Counted from the first letter of the stretch, positions 29,066 to 37,732 are shown. The stretch is DNA of 64,000 bases from DAIOEK01 sp963828285 (GCA_963828285.1 CAWHEB010000001.1:1-64000), one strand, 5' to 3'. Notes: generated from the sequence alone by a model not told the origin. Program-made: numbers and translations.

Positions 29066-29623
29066 ATGACTAAAGAAATTTTATTCACTGCACGCGGAGA
29101 TGATGGGTCGACAGGATTGTTGGGTAATGGTCGTTATCCTAAGTCTGACAGTCGATTTGAAGTATTGGGAAGTCTGGATGAATGTTCCGCGATACTTGGA
29201 TTGGCTAAATCGCTGATTGATGATCCAAAGATTTCCGAATTAATCACAACCATTCAACGAGACCTCTACCAAATTATGGGCGAGGTTTCTGTTTTAAGTG
29301 AAAATAGAACAGCATTCCCTCAATTATCTGCGGATGTGGTCTTACGGTTGGAAAATTCTATTTTTGACTTGAACGAAGAAGCGCATAAGCCGGATGGTTT
29401 CATCATTCCGGGTGATTCTACAGAATCTGCCATTCTGGATGTAGCCAGAACAATCGTTCGCAGAGCTGAAAGACGGATAAGTCAGTATTTTGACGAAGGT
29501 AAGATAGACAACTTGGTCATACGGCAGTATATCAACAGACTATCCAGCTTGATCTTTTCACTGGAGTTAGTGATCGTTCAGCGAAAGAAAAAAACCCATC
29601 CGACAATGGCAAAATCCAAATAA
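29066..29623 (+). CDS. Cob(I)yrinic acid a,c-diamide adenosyltransferase, PduO type
   Basis: Transfers the 5'-deoxyadenosyl group of ATP to cob(I)alamin to form coenzyme B12. 185 aa from ATG 29066, four bases after the binding-protein stop. Motifs: FTARGDDGSTGLLGNGRYPK (ATP-binding TxxGDxGxT loop), VLGSLDECSAILGLAK, FIIPGDSTESAILDVARTIV and RRAERRISQYF. The family is trimeric and cytosolic. Pairing with an orphan solute-binding protein suggests, but does not prove, a link to uptake of a corrinoid or peptide. A cobalt/nickel ECF component lies at 63498. Confidence 0.88.
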   Translation: MTKEILFTARGDDGSTGLLGNGRYPKSDSRFEVLGSLDECSAILGLAKSLIDDPKISELITTIQRDLYQIMGEVSVLSENRTAFPQLSADVVLRLENSIFDLNEEAHKPDGFIIPGDSTESAILDVARTIVRRAERRISQYFDEGKIDNLVIRQYINRLSSLIFSLELVIVQRKKKTHPTMAKSK

Positions 29624-29648
29624 AAACTGCTTTGAAGCAGTTTTTTTT
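29622..29648. terminator. Bidirectional intrinsic terminator
   Basis: AAAACTGCTT / AAGCAGTTTT stem with a TG loop and an eight-T run on the plus strand. It separates the convergent adenosyltransferase and GNAT genes; A-rich flanks let it work in both directions. Confidence 0.8.
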
Positions 29649-30504
29649 ATAATCGTAATCGATACACAGGATAATGATCTCCAGTCAGGATGAATCCGTT
29701 TTGCCGATACAACTCTAATGCGGCAAGGTTATCTGATTGGGTGTTTACAGTTACTTTGTTGATGTTAATCTGCGCAAATCGTTTCAGTAGATCGGTCAGT
29801 AGAAGTTGTGCTATTTGTTGCCGGCGATAGTCTGGGAGGACTGCAATTCTTGCGAGATGCCCGCCACCTGGCAGGATGCTGCTGATCTGATATCCGACAA
29901 TGTTATTTTCGTCATTCTTCGCAACCGAGCAATTTTCAGAAAGGCGGAAGGCGATTTGAATATCTTCTTCCGTGATTTGCCATAAAGGCTCAAAACATTC
30001 CTTGTCCAGATTCCATACTTCGTCCACATCAGAAGATAACATGGGAGAGACATTGAACTCGGGCGGGGACAGCCTTAACGGTCTGGTTTGCCAGGTCGTC
30101 TTTTCCAACACGACAACATGGTTGGCTAATTCAAAATCTTCGTCTTCAAGTAGATTTTCATACCATTCCGCCAAGGCGATGGAATAAATATAGTCCACAT
30201 CTTTCGATGCCAGTTTTTTCTTGCACTCATCGAGCAAAGATGGCCAGGCGATTTTCACTTTATCAATGGTCAGTCCAGAATAATGCCGGATCCAGGCGTG
30301 TTTTTCACCGTTATTTGGACAAATGAACATTGCGGTTGGTTCCTGACGCTGCATTGCCATTAAGAAGGGTTGTGAACCCAACCAATCTACTGGAAGGCGC
30401 CAGTCTAAATGCCGAAATGAGTATTGTGCATCGCTTAAATAGTCCAAGACCAGTTGTGCATCACTGGTCTGGACCTGTATCACTTGAAAATCAAGGGGTA
30501 ACAT
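29647..30504 (-). CDS. GNAT family N-acetyltransferase (two-domain)
   Basis: 285 aa. The C-terminal half holds the acetyl-CoA motif LARIAVLPDYRRQQIAQLLL, then VNTQSDNLAALELYRQNGFI and a closing GDHYPVYRL. The N-terminal half is a degenerate GNAT-like or unassigned domain (LDYLSDAQYSFRHLDWRLPV, WLGSQPFLMAMQ). Three bases separate it from the stop of the HTH gene upstream, so it is the last gene of the 35900-to-29647 minus-strand unit. Substrate unknown. Confidence 0.75.
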   Translation of the reverse strand: MLPLDFQVIQVQTSDAQLVLDYLSDAQYSFRHLDWRLPVDWLGSQPFLMAMQRQEPTAMFICPNNGEKHAWIRHYSGLTIDKVKIAWPSLLDECKKKLASKDVDYIYSIALAEWYENLLEDEDFELANHVVVLEKTTWQTRPLRLSPPEFNVSPMLSSDVDEVWNLDKECFEPLWQITEEDIQIAFRLSENCSVAKNDENNIVGYQISSILPGGGHLARIAVLPDYRRQQIAQLLLTDLLKRFAQININKVTVNTQSDNLAALELYRQNGFILTGDHYPVYRLRL

Positions 30505-30507
30505 ATA

Positions 30508-31188
30508 TTAGTAGGTTATCTCTAAGAGACCCTCAGCGATGGATCGTAACTTTGCTGCATCCAATTCACTCAGTTTTTTTGCCAATTCCAGATATGGTTC
30601 ATTAATCGATTTTGTCATAAAATCTTGAATTTCAGCCGGATAGTTTATAACGCTATCCAGGGTCTTCTGAGTTTTGTACCATTTACCAATTTGACCATGT
30701 TGATCAGCGACTATGCTAATATTTTCATTTAGAACCGCCAACATTTGCTCGAGCAACGGGAGAGGAAGGTTTTCATCACCAAGCTCGTATTGATTCATTT
30801 GTTCTGCGGTGATCTGAAATCTTTCGGCGAACTCCTGAAGGGTTAACCCAGCGTTCGTCCGAAGTTGCCGTAATGTAATTCCAATGATCTTTTGTCTGAT
30901 GGGTAATAAGGCGGTTGTGTTCAAGACGAATTGTGGCTTTTCAGATAATGCTTGATTTCCCCAGAAATGAGCAAGTGGAACATCAAAATAGAAAGCCAAT
31001 ACTTCCAATTGGGGAAGGCTGGGCATTTTCTCGCCATATTCCATCGCCTTATATTCATCAACAGATACGTTGATTACATCCGCACAGTTTTCAATACTCT
31101 GGCGGGCAGATCGGCGGGCATCCATGATTAGGATTCCTATTTTTTTTGTTCGTAATGCTAGCGTGTTATCCAGCGTATTCATCATCAC
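30508..31188 (-). CDS. XRE-type regulator with two helix-turn-helix domains
   Basis: 226 aa. Two Cro/C1-type HTH domains in tandem: residues about 20-80 (NVSVDEYKAMEYGEKMPSLP) and about 100-160 (LRQLRTNAGLTLQEFAERFQ, then ITAEQMNQYELGDENLPLPL). A helical C-terminal tail ends LRSIAEGLLEITY. The first HTH is degenerate at the recognition helix. Several Met codons lie close together at the start; 31188 is the longest, with 31185 and 31182 possible. It is preceded by a 79-base gap from the CpaF gene. Target genes unknown; autoregulation is usual for the family. Confidence 0.75.
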   Translation of the reverse strand: MMMNTLDNTLALRTKKIGILIMDARRSARQSIENCADVINVSVDEYKAMEYGEKMPSLPQLEVLAFYFDVPLAHFWGNQALSEKPQFVLNTTALLPIRQKIIGITLRQLRTNAGLTLQEFAERFQITAEQMNQYELGDENLPLPLLEQMLAVLNENISIVADQHGQIGKWYKTQKTLDSVINYPAEIQDFMTKSINEPYLELAKKLSELDAAKLRSIAEGLLEITY

Positions 31189-31267
31189 CTTCCCTGCACC
31201 ATCAAGTGCGAGATATCTCTATTAAATACGATTTTGGGAAAGTATGCAATATCTATACCATTGAGTT

Positions 31268-32593
31268 TTACGATTTTCCCCTTGAAGCAATAATGTGTGC
31301 CAGATTAGCACCAAATATTTCGGGACCAAGTTTAAATCCATTTGCCTCCAAACGTGGTGAAAACAGAGGGCGCATGCCGGTTGGTTTTAGATCACCCAAC
31401 ACTTTTCCTTCTTGACCTATTCCAGTCTGCTCGAACTTGAAGATATCCGTTAAAACGACCGTATCTCCTTCCATCCCTGACACTTCAGTGATTTGTGTTA
31501 CCTTACGGGTTCCATCTTTCAAACGGCTTAATTGGATGATCAAGTCAATGGCGGCCGCGATCTGGGTACGGACGATCTTGATCGGGATCTCAATACCCGA
31601 CATCATGCACATCGTCTCCAATCGAGAGATCGTATCGCGGGAAGAGTTGGCATGCAGCGTGGTGATAGCGCCATCATGGCCGGTATTCATCGCCTGTAGC
31701 ATATCCATGGCTTCACCGCTGCGAACTTCGCCGATGATTATTCTGTCAGGGCGCATCCTCAATGAATTACGAACAAGGTCGCGGATGGATACCTGTCCCA
31801 AACCTTCCACATTGGGTGGTTTGGTCTCCAGCCGTACGATGTGTTCCTGTTGGAGATTTAGTTCGGCTGCATCCTCAATGGTGACGATGCGTTCTTCCTC
31901 TGGGATAAAATTACTGAGCACATTCAATAATGTGGTCTTGCCAGTTCCAGTTCCACCAGAAACGATGATGTTAAATTTCGACAAAACACAAGCCCGGATA
32001 AATTCTGCCATTCCCGGGGTGATCGTTCCAAGGTCAATTAGTTGTTGAATGGACAATGTGCCTTTGCCAAACTTCCGGATGGTAATTGATGGACCATCTA
32101 TCGCGACTGGTGGGATGATGGCATTAACTCTCGAACCATCCGGTAAACGCGCATCCACCATGGGACTTTCCGGATCGATGTGCCTTCCTAATGGCAGTAT
32201 GATCCTCTCAATAATTCGCAGAATTTCCTCATCGGACCCAAATTTGATCTGAGTCTTTATGAGTCTCCCTTTTTGTTCGATATATACATAGCCTTTTCCA
32301 TTGACCATTACCTCACTGATCGAAGGATCGTCCAACAATGGCTGCAAGGTGCCAAAACCATACAGGTCATCCATGATTTCCCTGAATAGCTGTTCTTTGA
32401 TCGTCGAAGGTAATATAACCCTGGTTTGATCATATGAGGATTGCAAGACCTGTTGGATTTTTGCTCTTCTTTGAGCAGCAGGAGGTGGATCACTCTCTAA
32501 TTCGCGAGAGATCTGTTCAAGCAAATATCGTTTTAGCTTGGATATATCTTCAGATTTGAGCGTGCTGCTCGCAGGCGCACCACTTTGGTTCAT
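31268..32593 (-). CDS. cpaF: CpaF/TadA-type secretion ATPase
   Basis: Hexameric ATPase of the type II/IV secretion superfamily, powering Flp/Tad pili assembly or related machines. 441 aa. Motifs: FGTLQPLLDDPSISEVMVNG, RHIDPESPMVDARLPDGSRV, Walker A IIVSGGTGTGKTTLLNVLS, the Asp box IVTIEDAAELNL, Walker B RPDRIIIGEVRSGEAMDMLQ and the His box DGAITTLHANS. It overlaps the upstream 99-aa gene by four bases. No tadB/tadC, pilin or prepilin peptidase lies in the window, so its partners are elsewhere. It is cotranscribed with a two-component system. Confidence 0.9.
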   Translation of the reverse strand: MNQSGAPASSTLKSEDISKLKRYLLEQISRELESDPPPAAQRRAKIQQVLQSSYDQTRVILPSTIKEQLFREIMDDLYGFGTLQPLLDDPSISEVMVNGKGYVYIEQKGRLIKTQIKFGSDEEILRIIERIILPLGRHIDPESPMVDARLPDGSRVNAIIPPVAIDGPSITIRKFGKGTLSIQQLIDLGTITPGMAEFIRACVLSKFNIIVSGGTGTGKTTLLNVLSNFIPEEERIVTIEDAAELNLQQEHIVRLETKPPNVEGLGQVSIRDLVRNSLRMRPDRIIIGEVRSGEAMDMLQAMNTGHDGAITTLHANSSRDTISRLETMCMMSGIEIPIKIVRTQIAAAIDLIIQLSRLKDGTRKVTQITEVSGMEGDTVVLTDIFKFEQTGIGQEGKVLGDLKPTGMRPLFSPRLEANGFKLGPEIFGANLAHIIASRGKS

Positions 32594-32889
32594 GAAGTAC
32601 CATTTGCCCTGATTAAGTCTGTATCAGGGATTAACCAGACGATCTGATCTTTATTCAAAGTGAGGAATTTTGATGAATAAACGACTTCACCTAGATCATT
32701 GAAAATCTTCGCATTGGTGACAGCAAGGAATTGATCTGACCGGTTGAGCTCGTCTTTAAGCCTCTCGTCAGGTTTCATATAGACCTCACCGCTGATACGA
32801 TGGGTCTTGGTCTGAATGATCGCTGGAACTGGCGTTTTGGGAACTATATTTGTAAAGATTTTCCCTTTTTCATCAAAATCTTTGAACAT
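32590..32889 (-). CDS. Conserved hypothetical protein upstream of cpaF
   Basis: 99 aa, no membrane segment. A beta-rich sequence with KTPVPAIIQTKTHRISGEVY and DELNRSDQFLAVTNAKIFND, ending KDQIVWLIPDTDL. The alternating hydrophobic strands suggest a small beta-barrel, but no family is recognised. It overlaps cpaF by four bases (ATGA) and follows the response regulator by 15 bases, so it belongs to the two-component/CpaF operon and may be a secretion-ATPase accessory or regulator. Confidence 0.6.
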   Translation of the reverse strand: MFKDFDEKGKIFTNIVPKTPVPAIIQTKTHRISGEVYMKPDERLKDELNRSDQFLAVTNAKIFNDLGEVVYSSKFLTLNKDQIVWLIPDTDLIRANGTS

Positions 32890-32904
32890 AGTATTCTCAA
32901 TTCT

Positions 32905-33612
32905 TTATTCTGGAGAGGATGTTTGCTGCGGCATTACATATCCCAATCCCGATCTGGTGACGATTAGTTCGGGTTCTTTGGGATTGATTTCCAATTTTTG
33001 TCGAAGTCTGGCGATCGTAACCCATAAAATCTCTCTGTCTTCTCTGTATTGGGGACCCCAGGTAGTAGTCAATAGTTCGTCAGCGGTGACCACTTTACCC
33101 AGATGATGAGTAAATAGGATCAGTAATCGATACTCAGTAGCTGTAAGGGATACCGGTTTGTCATCCAACCAGGCTTCCGCTTTGCCGTAATCAATCCTGA
33201 GGCGCCCATTGGAAAAAATATTTACCGGTGTTTCATCACGTGATCCAGCGGATCTGCGCAGCACTGCCCGGACACGGGCTAATACTTCTGTGGCTGAAAA
33301 CGGTTTCGTTATGTAATCATCGGCGCCGATATTCAAGCATTTGACTTTATCTTCTTCGTCCGCTCTTGCTGTAAGCATGATGATCGGGATACCGGAAAAT
33401 TGACGGATCCTTTCACAGGTTGAAAAACCGTCCAATTTTGGCATCATGATATCCAAGAGGATTAGATCTGGATTTTTGCTGGTTACTGCCTCGATGGCCT
33501 CCAAACCGTTGGTCGCCGCGATCACTTCGTATCCTTCGGATGAGAGGTTAATTTGAAGCAAACGAATATACCTTGCTTCGTCATCAACAACCAAAATACG
33601 CGGCTCGCTCAT
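32905..33612 (-). CDS. OmpR-family response regulator
   Basis: 235 aa. The receiver domain (about 4-115) has the acidic pair in ILVVDDEARYIRLLQ, the phospho-acceptor Asp in LILLDIMMPKLDGF, IIMLTAR and the conserved Lys in YITKPF. The C-terminal winged helix (about 135-228) has RLRIDYGKAEAWLDDKPVSL, LTATEYRLLILFTHHLGKV and a recognition-helix region ILWVTIARLRQKLE, ending SGLGYVM. The arrangement resembles KdpE. It overlaps the kinase gene by four bases; phosphorylation by one or both adjacent kinases is expected. Confidence 0.9.
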   Translation of the reverse strand: MSEPRILVVDDEARYIRLLQINLSSEGYEVIAATNGLEAIEAVTSKNPDLILLDIMMPKLDGFSTCERIRQFSGIPIIMLTARADEEDKVKCLNIGADDYITKPFSATEVLARVRAVLRRSAGSRDETPVNIFSNGRLRIDYGKAEAWLDDKPVSLTATEYRLLILFTHHLGKVVTADELLTTTWGPQYREDREILWVTIARLRQKLEINPKEPELIVTRSGLGYVMPQQTSSPE

Positions 33613-34868
33613 GCTTTCTCCTTGCCAATTTCTGGGAGGGGGATGATCACATGAATGGTCAATCCTTTACCCAACTCAGATTCGGCAAAGATTTCGCCGT
33701 TATGCGCTTGAACAATTTGTTTGCAGATAAATAATCCAAGTCCAGTTCCGTGCGTATTGGTTGAACTTTCCGGATTGCGGTAAAACTTCTTAAAAAGGGA
33801 AGGTAAATAGCGGTGAGAAACGCCTGGCCCATCATCGATAAAATCAATGTGGATCTTTTTGCCCATCTGCCTGGCCTGAATGGTCAAGGTACATCCTGGT
33901 GCGTATTTTATGGCATTGCCAATAATATTTTCGAATACCTGGGTTAATCTTCGAGAATCACCAAGGATGGAAGGTAGATCCGGTTTGATATCCAATTTCA
34001 TGGTCAGGTTGGTTTGCCTGGATAAAGCTCTCATGATCACATCGCGTAAGAGTGTATCCAGCCTTACAGGTTGTTGCTCCATGGCGAGGGAGCCGCTTTG
34101 TAACCTTGCGGAGTCCAACAGGTTATCTATTAATTCTTCCAAACGGTCAGTTTCCTCATCAATTACCGTTAAGAATTCCTGTTGCATTTCCTTGTTCCAA
34201 TTTGAATCTGCTCGAAGAAGAGTAGTCGTATACCCCTTGATGAATCCGATAGGGGAGAGAAGTTCATGGGAGATGGTGGAAATAAAATCTTCTTGCAGAA
34301 TGAATTGTTCCCGCTCTTTTTCCAGGTCGAGTAATTGATCGCGGAGTTGTTGTTGTTTTAATAATAGAGTGATCTGACAGGCGAGATATGATGCAGTTTG
34401 CTTATCTCCACTTGAATACTCTGGTCCGCCGAACCTAACCATGATCGCAACATACTGTCGACGATCGAGTGAAAATGGTACACCTAGAATATAAGGCAGA
34501 TCCAACCGATTGGAAGGATCATCATCCTGAGAAAAACCGGAAATTGGTTGATTTACTTCAACTCGACCCGAATCAAATACTCTGGATGCGGTTGCATCAC
34601 CCCAGGATACAAATTCACCCAGAGCTTTACCACGTCCAATTGCTCTGGCATAAATCACTTCAAAAGTTATCTTTGTTGGATCATCAGAGGTATTCCTTTG
34701 ATAGATTACAAAATTATCAAAGATGATCTGACGACGCGCAAAAGGGATGATCTGGTCTAGAGTTGCTTTCCAATCATGGGAACGGGCGATCAACTGGCAA
34801 ATTTCCATGGATCCGGTAAGTGCGCCGGTCGGTGGAGGAGAAAACATCGATCCAGATTGGTCTGACAT
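33609..34868 (-). CDS. GAF-domain sensor histidine kinase
   Basis: 419 aa, no membrane segment. An N-terminal GAF-like domain (about 25-175: RQIIFDNFVIYQRNTSD, YILGVPFSLDRRQYVAIMV), a short coiled coil, then HisKA with the phospho-His in FISTISHELLSPIGFIKGY. The HATPase domain carries the N box FENIIGNAIKYAPG, G1 DFIDDGPGVSHR and G2 GTGLGLFICKQIV. A cytosolic sensor of a small ligand or redox state is likely. It starts immediately after the stop of the second kinase gene and overlaps the regulator gene downstream. Confidence 0.88.
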   Translation of the reverse strand: MSDQSGSMFSPPPTGALTGSMEICQLIARSHDWKATLDQIIPFARRQIIFDNFVIYQRNTSDDPTKITFEVIYARAIGRGKALGEFVSWGDATASRVFDSGRVEVNQPISGFSQDDDPSNRLDLPYILGVPFSLDRRQYVAIMVRFGGPEYSSGDKQTASYLACQITLLLKQQQLRDQLLDLEKEREQFILQEDFISTISHELLSPIGFIKGYTTTLLRADSNWNKEMQQEFLTVIDEETDRLEELIDNLLDSARLQSGSLAMEQQPVRLDTLLRDVIMRALSRQTNLTMKLDIKPDLPSILGDSRRLTQVFENIIGNAIKYAPGCTLTIQARQMGKKIHIDFIDDGPGVSHRYLPSLFKKFYRNPESSTNTHGTGLGLFICKQIVQAHNGEIFAESELGKGLTIHVIIPLPEIGKEKA

Positions 34869-35900
34869 TTATCCGGTTTCCTGTTTATCAGGTTTTAAGT
34901 ATGGAATAATGAACGAAAATTGCGAGAATCTGCCTTCTTCTGAAGTTACCTGTATGGAAGTGTTGTGTGCATCAATAATTTGTTTAACTAGAGATAATCC
35001 CAATCCAGTGCCGCCATATCTTCTGGTGGAAGATGAATCAAGTTGGTGAAAGGGTTCAAATATCGTTGATATTTTATTCTCCGGGATTCCTATACCCGAA
35101 TCTCGCACTGTGATCCTGGCACCATAATCATCATCGACCGCAGACACCGATACAGTGCCTTTTTCTGGTGTAAATTTAATTCCGTTATCGATTAGTTGCA
35201 TGATAACCCAGGATATCTTTTCTTCGTCTCCCTGGGGAGCAGTCAAATCATCGGGAATTTCCACCACGAGGTTTACACTTTTCTCTTCCGCTTTAGGCAT
35301 GGAGTGTTTCATCACATTATTTACGATCCGCTTTATATCCAAAGGTTGATACCTTAGTGAGATATCTCCACGGGAGATTTGCGAGAAGTTAATAAGATCT
35401 TCAATCAACCGTTCAAGTCTTTCAGTAGATTTACGAATGGTTTTAAGAGTGGATTCCTGGTCTGGGTTGAGCTCACCCATCGCTCCGGCAAGCATTAATT
35501 CTTGATAACCTTTGATATGTGTGAGCGGAGTTCGGAGTTCATGCGATATGTTCGCGATGATGTTCGATTTCAATTTATCCATTTCAGCAAGTTTATTCAG
35601 CGCATTTTGCAGTTCAATTGTCCGCTGGATAACTCGCTGCTCAAGAGTTCTGTTTGATTCCTGTAATGCATTCCGTAGTTGTAATATCTGTTCAGTAATA
35701 CACTCATCCAATAGTCTACGATCGACCAAATTCAAATCGATCAGAACTTCGCCGATCAAAACATTTTTGCCGGCTGATTTAAAGCCTTTCTGAACATCAA
35801 GCGCTTGATGTAACTGATCAACCGTGATTATCCTTTTTTCAATGAGATAATCACCAAGCTTGGGTACAAGGATTTCAGGTGTAAGGTTATTGGGTGTCAT
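34869..35900 (-). CDS. Histidine kinase with N-terminal MshEN/GspE-N-like domain
   Basis: 343 aa, soluble. Residues about 8-75 match the GspE/MshE N-terminal fold as two similar halves: PKLGDYLIEKRIITVDQLHQ then ALDVQ, and VLIGEVLIDLNLVDRRLLDE then CITEQ. In MshE this fold binds cyclic di-GMP. A coiled coil leads to HisKA (phospho-His in NIIANISHELRTPLTHIKGY) and HATPase (LIDNGIKFTPEKG, DSGIGIPENK, YGGTGLGLSLVKQI). It is the first gene of an operon containing a second kinase, a regulator and CpaF, which suggests second-messenger input to a pilus-type system. The ligand is an inference. Confidence 0.87.
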   Translation of the reverse strand: MTPNNLTPEILVPKLGDYLIEKRIITVDQLHQALDVQKGFKSAGKNVLIGEVLIDLNLVDRRLLDECITEQILQLRNALQESNRTLEQRVIQRTIELQNALNKLAEMDKLKSNIIANISHELRTPLTHIKGYQELMLAGAMGELNPDQESTLKTIRKSTERLERLIEDLINFSQISRGDISLRYQPLDIKRIVNNVMKHSMPKAEEKSVNLVVEIPDDLTAPQGDEEKISWVIMQLIDNGIKFTPEKGTVSVSAVDDDYGARITVRDSGIGIPENKISTIFEPFHQLDSSSTRRYGGTGLGLSLVKQIIDAHNTSIQVTSEEGRFSQFSFIIPYLKPDKQETG

Positions 35901-35930
35901 GAAGAAAATCCCCGATTATTCATTGCCTTT

Positions 35931-35959
35931 ATTGTAGCCAAAGTTGTATACACAGGCAA
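35931..35959 (-). promoter_or_regulatory. Promoter of the two-component/cpaF operon
   Basis: Minus-strand TTGCCT (35959-35954), a 17-base spacer and TACAAT (35936-35931), about 30 bases before the first kinase start. The spacer contains one arm of a 13-base inverted repeat whose other arm is at 36039-36051. Confidence 0.6.
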
Positions 35960-36051
35960 CCTAAAAAAACAGGTTTTTACCTGATCTTCACACTAAATTC
36001 AACTTTCATTAATGAGATCAATAGAAATTACGAATTCAGTATACAACTTTG
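35939..36051. repeat. 13-bp inverted repeat flanking the parB/kinase gap
   Basis: CAAAGTTGTATAC (35939-35951) and GTATACAACTTTG (36039-36051) are perfect reverse complements 87 bases apart. The first arm lies in the kinase promoter spacer. They may be paired operator sites, possibly for the operon's own regulator. Confidence 0.5.
35963..35983 (-). terminator. Intrinsic terminator after parB
   Basis: On the minus strand CAGGT-AAAA-ACCTG is followed by seven T residues. It lies about 80 bases after the parB stop. The stem is short but the T-run is strong. Confidence 0.55.
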
Positions 36052-36062
36052 TGATTACTATT

Positions 36063-36926
36063 CTACTTTTCCCCTCTAATCTTATCCACAATCGAGTTTA
36101 ATTCTTCATCAGAAAAATAGTGTATGACCAAACTTCCACCTTTGGGGGTGTAATGCAGGGTCACTTTTGTACCCAGAGTTTGGCGCAGGTCATCTTCGAT
36201 CTCTTTTACTTGAGCATAATAAACCGGTTTTTTTGGTGTGGGATCAGAATGCCCGGTCAGTTTTTGAACCAATTTTTCGGTTTGGCGGACGTTTAATCCT
36301 TTATCCAGGATAGTGGTCAAAGCTGCAGTCTGCGCCTGCGGTGTGGATAATGCCAGTATTACTCTAGCATGTCCCTCACTGATAAACCCTTTTTGCAAGG
36401 CTTCCTGTGCCTTTGGCGCAAGCTTTAGTAACCGTAAGGTGTTGGTTACTGTCGAACGATTTTTCCCAACTTTTTGGGCGACCTCGTCGTGTGTGAGTTT
36501 GAAATCATCAACTAGCTTTTGGTATGCATTTGCTGTTTCAAGGGGTGAAAGGTTGGCTCGTTGGATATTTTCTATCAGGGCGAGTTCAAGTCGCTTCAGA
36601 TCACTGACTTCGTCATGTCTCACAATGATAGGCACCAGGTCAAGATTGACCATTCTGGCAGCCCGTAGACGTCTTTCGCCTGCGATCAGAACATAATCTC
36701 CGGGATCCTCTCCCGGAGTAACGATGAGAGGTTGCAAAATTCCATGTTCCCGGATCGAATTCGCCAGATCCTGAAGCTCTTCTGGTGCCATTTCCATACG
36801 TGGCTGCCTGGGATTTGGGACAATATTATCGGGTGAAACAAGTTGGATGCTTTCACCACCATTCCCGGGTTCATCCCCGGGGATGAGCGCGCTTAACCCT
36901 TTCCCTAATCCGCCAATACGAGCCAT
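36063..36926 (-). CDS. parB: Chromosome partitioning protein ParB
   Basis: CTP-dependent DNA clamp that loads at parS and segregates origins with ParA. 287 aa. The start is typical of chromosomal ParB (GLGKGLSALIPGD), followed by VSPDNIVPNPRQPRMEM, ELQDLANSIREHGILQPLIV, the CTP-binding GERRLRAARM and ENIQRANLSPLETANAYQKL, then an HTH (LTHDEVAQKVGKNRSTVTNT) and the C-terminal dimerisation region. Four bases separate it from parA. No canonical parS 16-mer was seen in the window. Confidence 0.94.
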   Translation of the reverse strand: MARIGGLGKGLSALIPGDEPGNGGESIQLVSPDNIVPNPRQPRMEMAPEELQDLANSIREHGILQPLIVTPGEDPGDYVLIAGERRLRAARMVNLDLVPIIVRHDEVSDLKRLELALIENIQRANLSPLETANAYQKLVDDFKLTHDEVAQKVGKNRSTVTNTLRLLKLAPKAQEALQKGFISEGHARVILALSTPQAQTAALTTILDKGLNVRQTEKLVQKLTGHSDPTPKKPVYYAQVKEIEDDLRQTLGTKVTLHYTPKGGSLVIHYFSDEELNSIVDKIRGEK

Positions 36927-36930
36927 TTAT

Positions 36931-37731
36931 TTACTCCATTACCACCGGGATTTGGACACCATCCTGCTGTAGTACCTCATCAGCAAGCTTTTGATATGAT
37001 TCGGCAGCATGTGAATCCGGAGCGTAATATGGAATGGGTAATCCATAAGATGGGGCTTCAGCAAGACGAATGCTGCGTGGGATGATAGATTCGAACACTT
37101 TTTTTTCAAAAACACGTTTTACTTCAGTTACAACATCCGTTGATAATCTGGTCCGGCTATCAAACATGGTTAAAACAACACCACGGATGTGCAGGTCGTT
37201 ATTTAGTGACGCGTGAATCCGATTAATGGTTTGGGTAAGTTGTCCCAATCCCTCGAGTGCAAGATACTCGCATTGAACAGGGATGATCAATCCGTCCTTG
37301 GCAGCCATCAATCCATTAAGTGTCAACAATCCAAGTGAAGGAGGACAGTCGATCAAAATGTAATCATAACGGTCTTGAATCTGGGTGACCACATTCCTGA
37401 GTTTTGTTTCCCGGTGTTGTTCATTTACAAGTTCAACTTCAGCGCCAGCTAATGCCGGTGATGATGGTAGGAGGGATAATTTTAATTTTGGGTTGTGGAG
37501 AATACAACTGCTCGCTTGTGCCTGACCTACCAGACATTGGTACGTGCCAAGTTTTACCTGGTATTTATCAATTCCAAGGCAGGATGTGGCATTAGCCTGG
37601 GGATCTATATCGATCAGCAAGACCTTTTGGTCTTGTTTGGCCAAACAAGCACCCAGATTTATAGCAGTGGTTGTTTTGCCAACACCGCCTTTTTGATTTA
37701 CAAGTGCATAGACTTTTGCCATATCATTCAT
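36931..37731 (-). CDS. parA: Chromosome partitioning ATPase ParA/Soj
   Basis: Walker-type ATPase partner of ParB. 266 aa. The deviant Walker A is intact, YALVNQKGGVGKTTTAINLG, then VLLIDIDPQANATSCLG (Walker A'), YDYILIDCPPSLGLLTLNGL (Walker B) and VVLTMFDSRTRLSTDVV. Possible starts are ATG 37731 and ATG 37722; the first lies one base after the PfkB stop and would be translationally coupled. The pfkB-parA-parB order suggests one transcript. Confidence 0.94.
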   Translation of the reverse strand: MNDMAKVYALVNQKGGVGKTTTAINLGACLAKQDQKVLLIDIDPQANATSCLGIDKYQVKLGTYQCLVGQAQASSCILHNPKLKLSLLPSSPALAGAEVELVNEQHRETKLRNVVTQIQDRYDYILIDCPPSLGLLTLNGLMAAKDGLIIPVQCEYLALEGLGQLTQTINRIHASLNNDLHIRGVVLTMFDSRTRLSTDVVTEVKRVFEKKVFESIIPRSIRLAEAPSYGLPIPYYAPDSHAAESYQKLADEVLQQDGVQIPVVME

Positions 37732-37732
37732 T

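Noticed and set aside
36063..37731. ParAB as a plasmid partition system
   Set aside because: Both proteins look like chromosomal Soj/Spo0J (GLGKGLSALIPGD start), and the surroundings are housekeeping genes.
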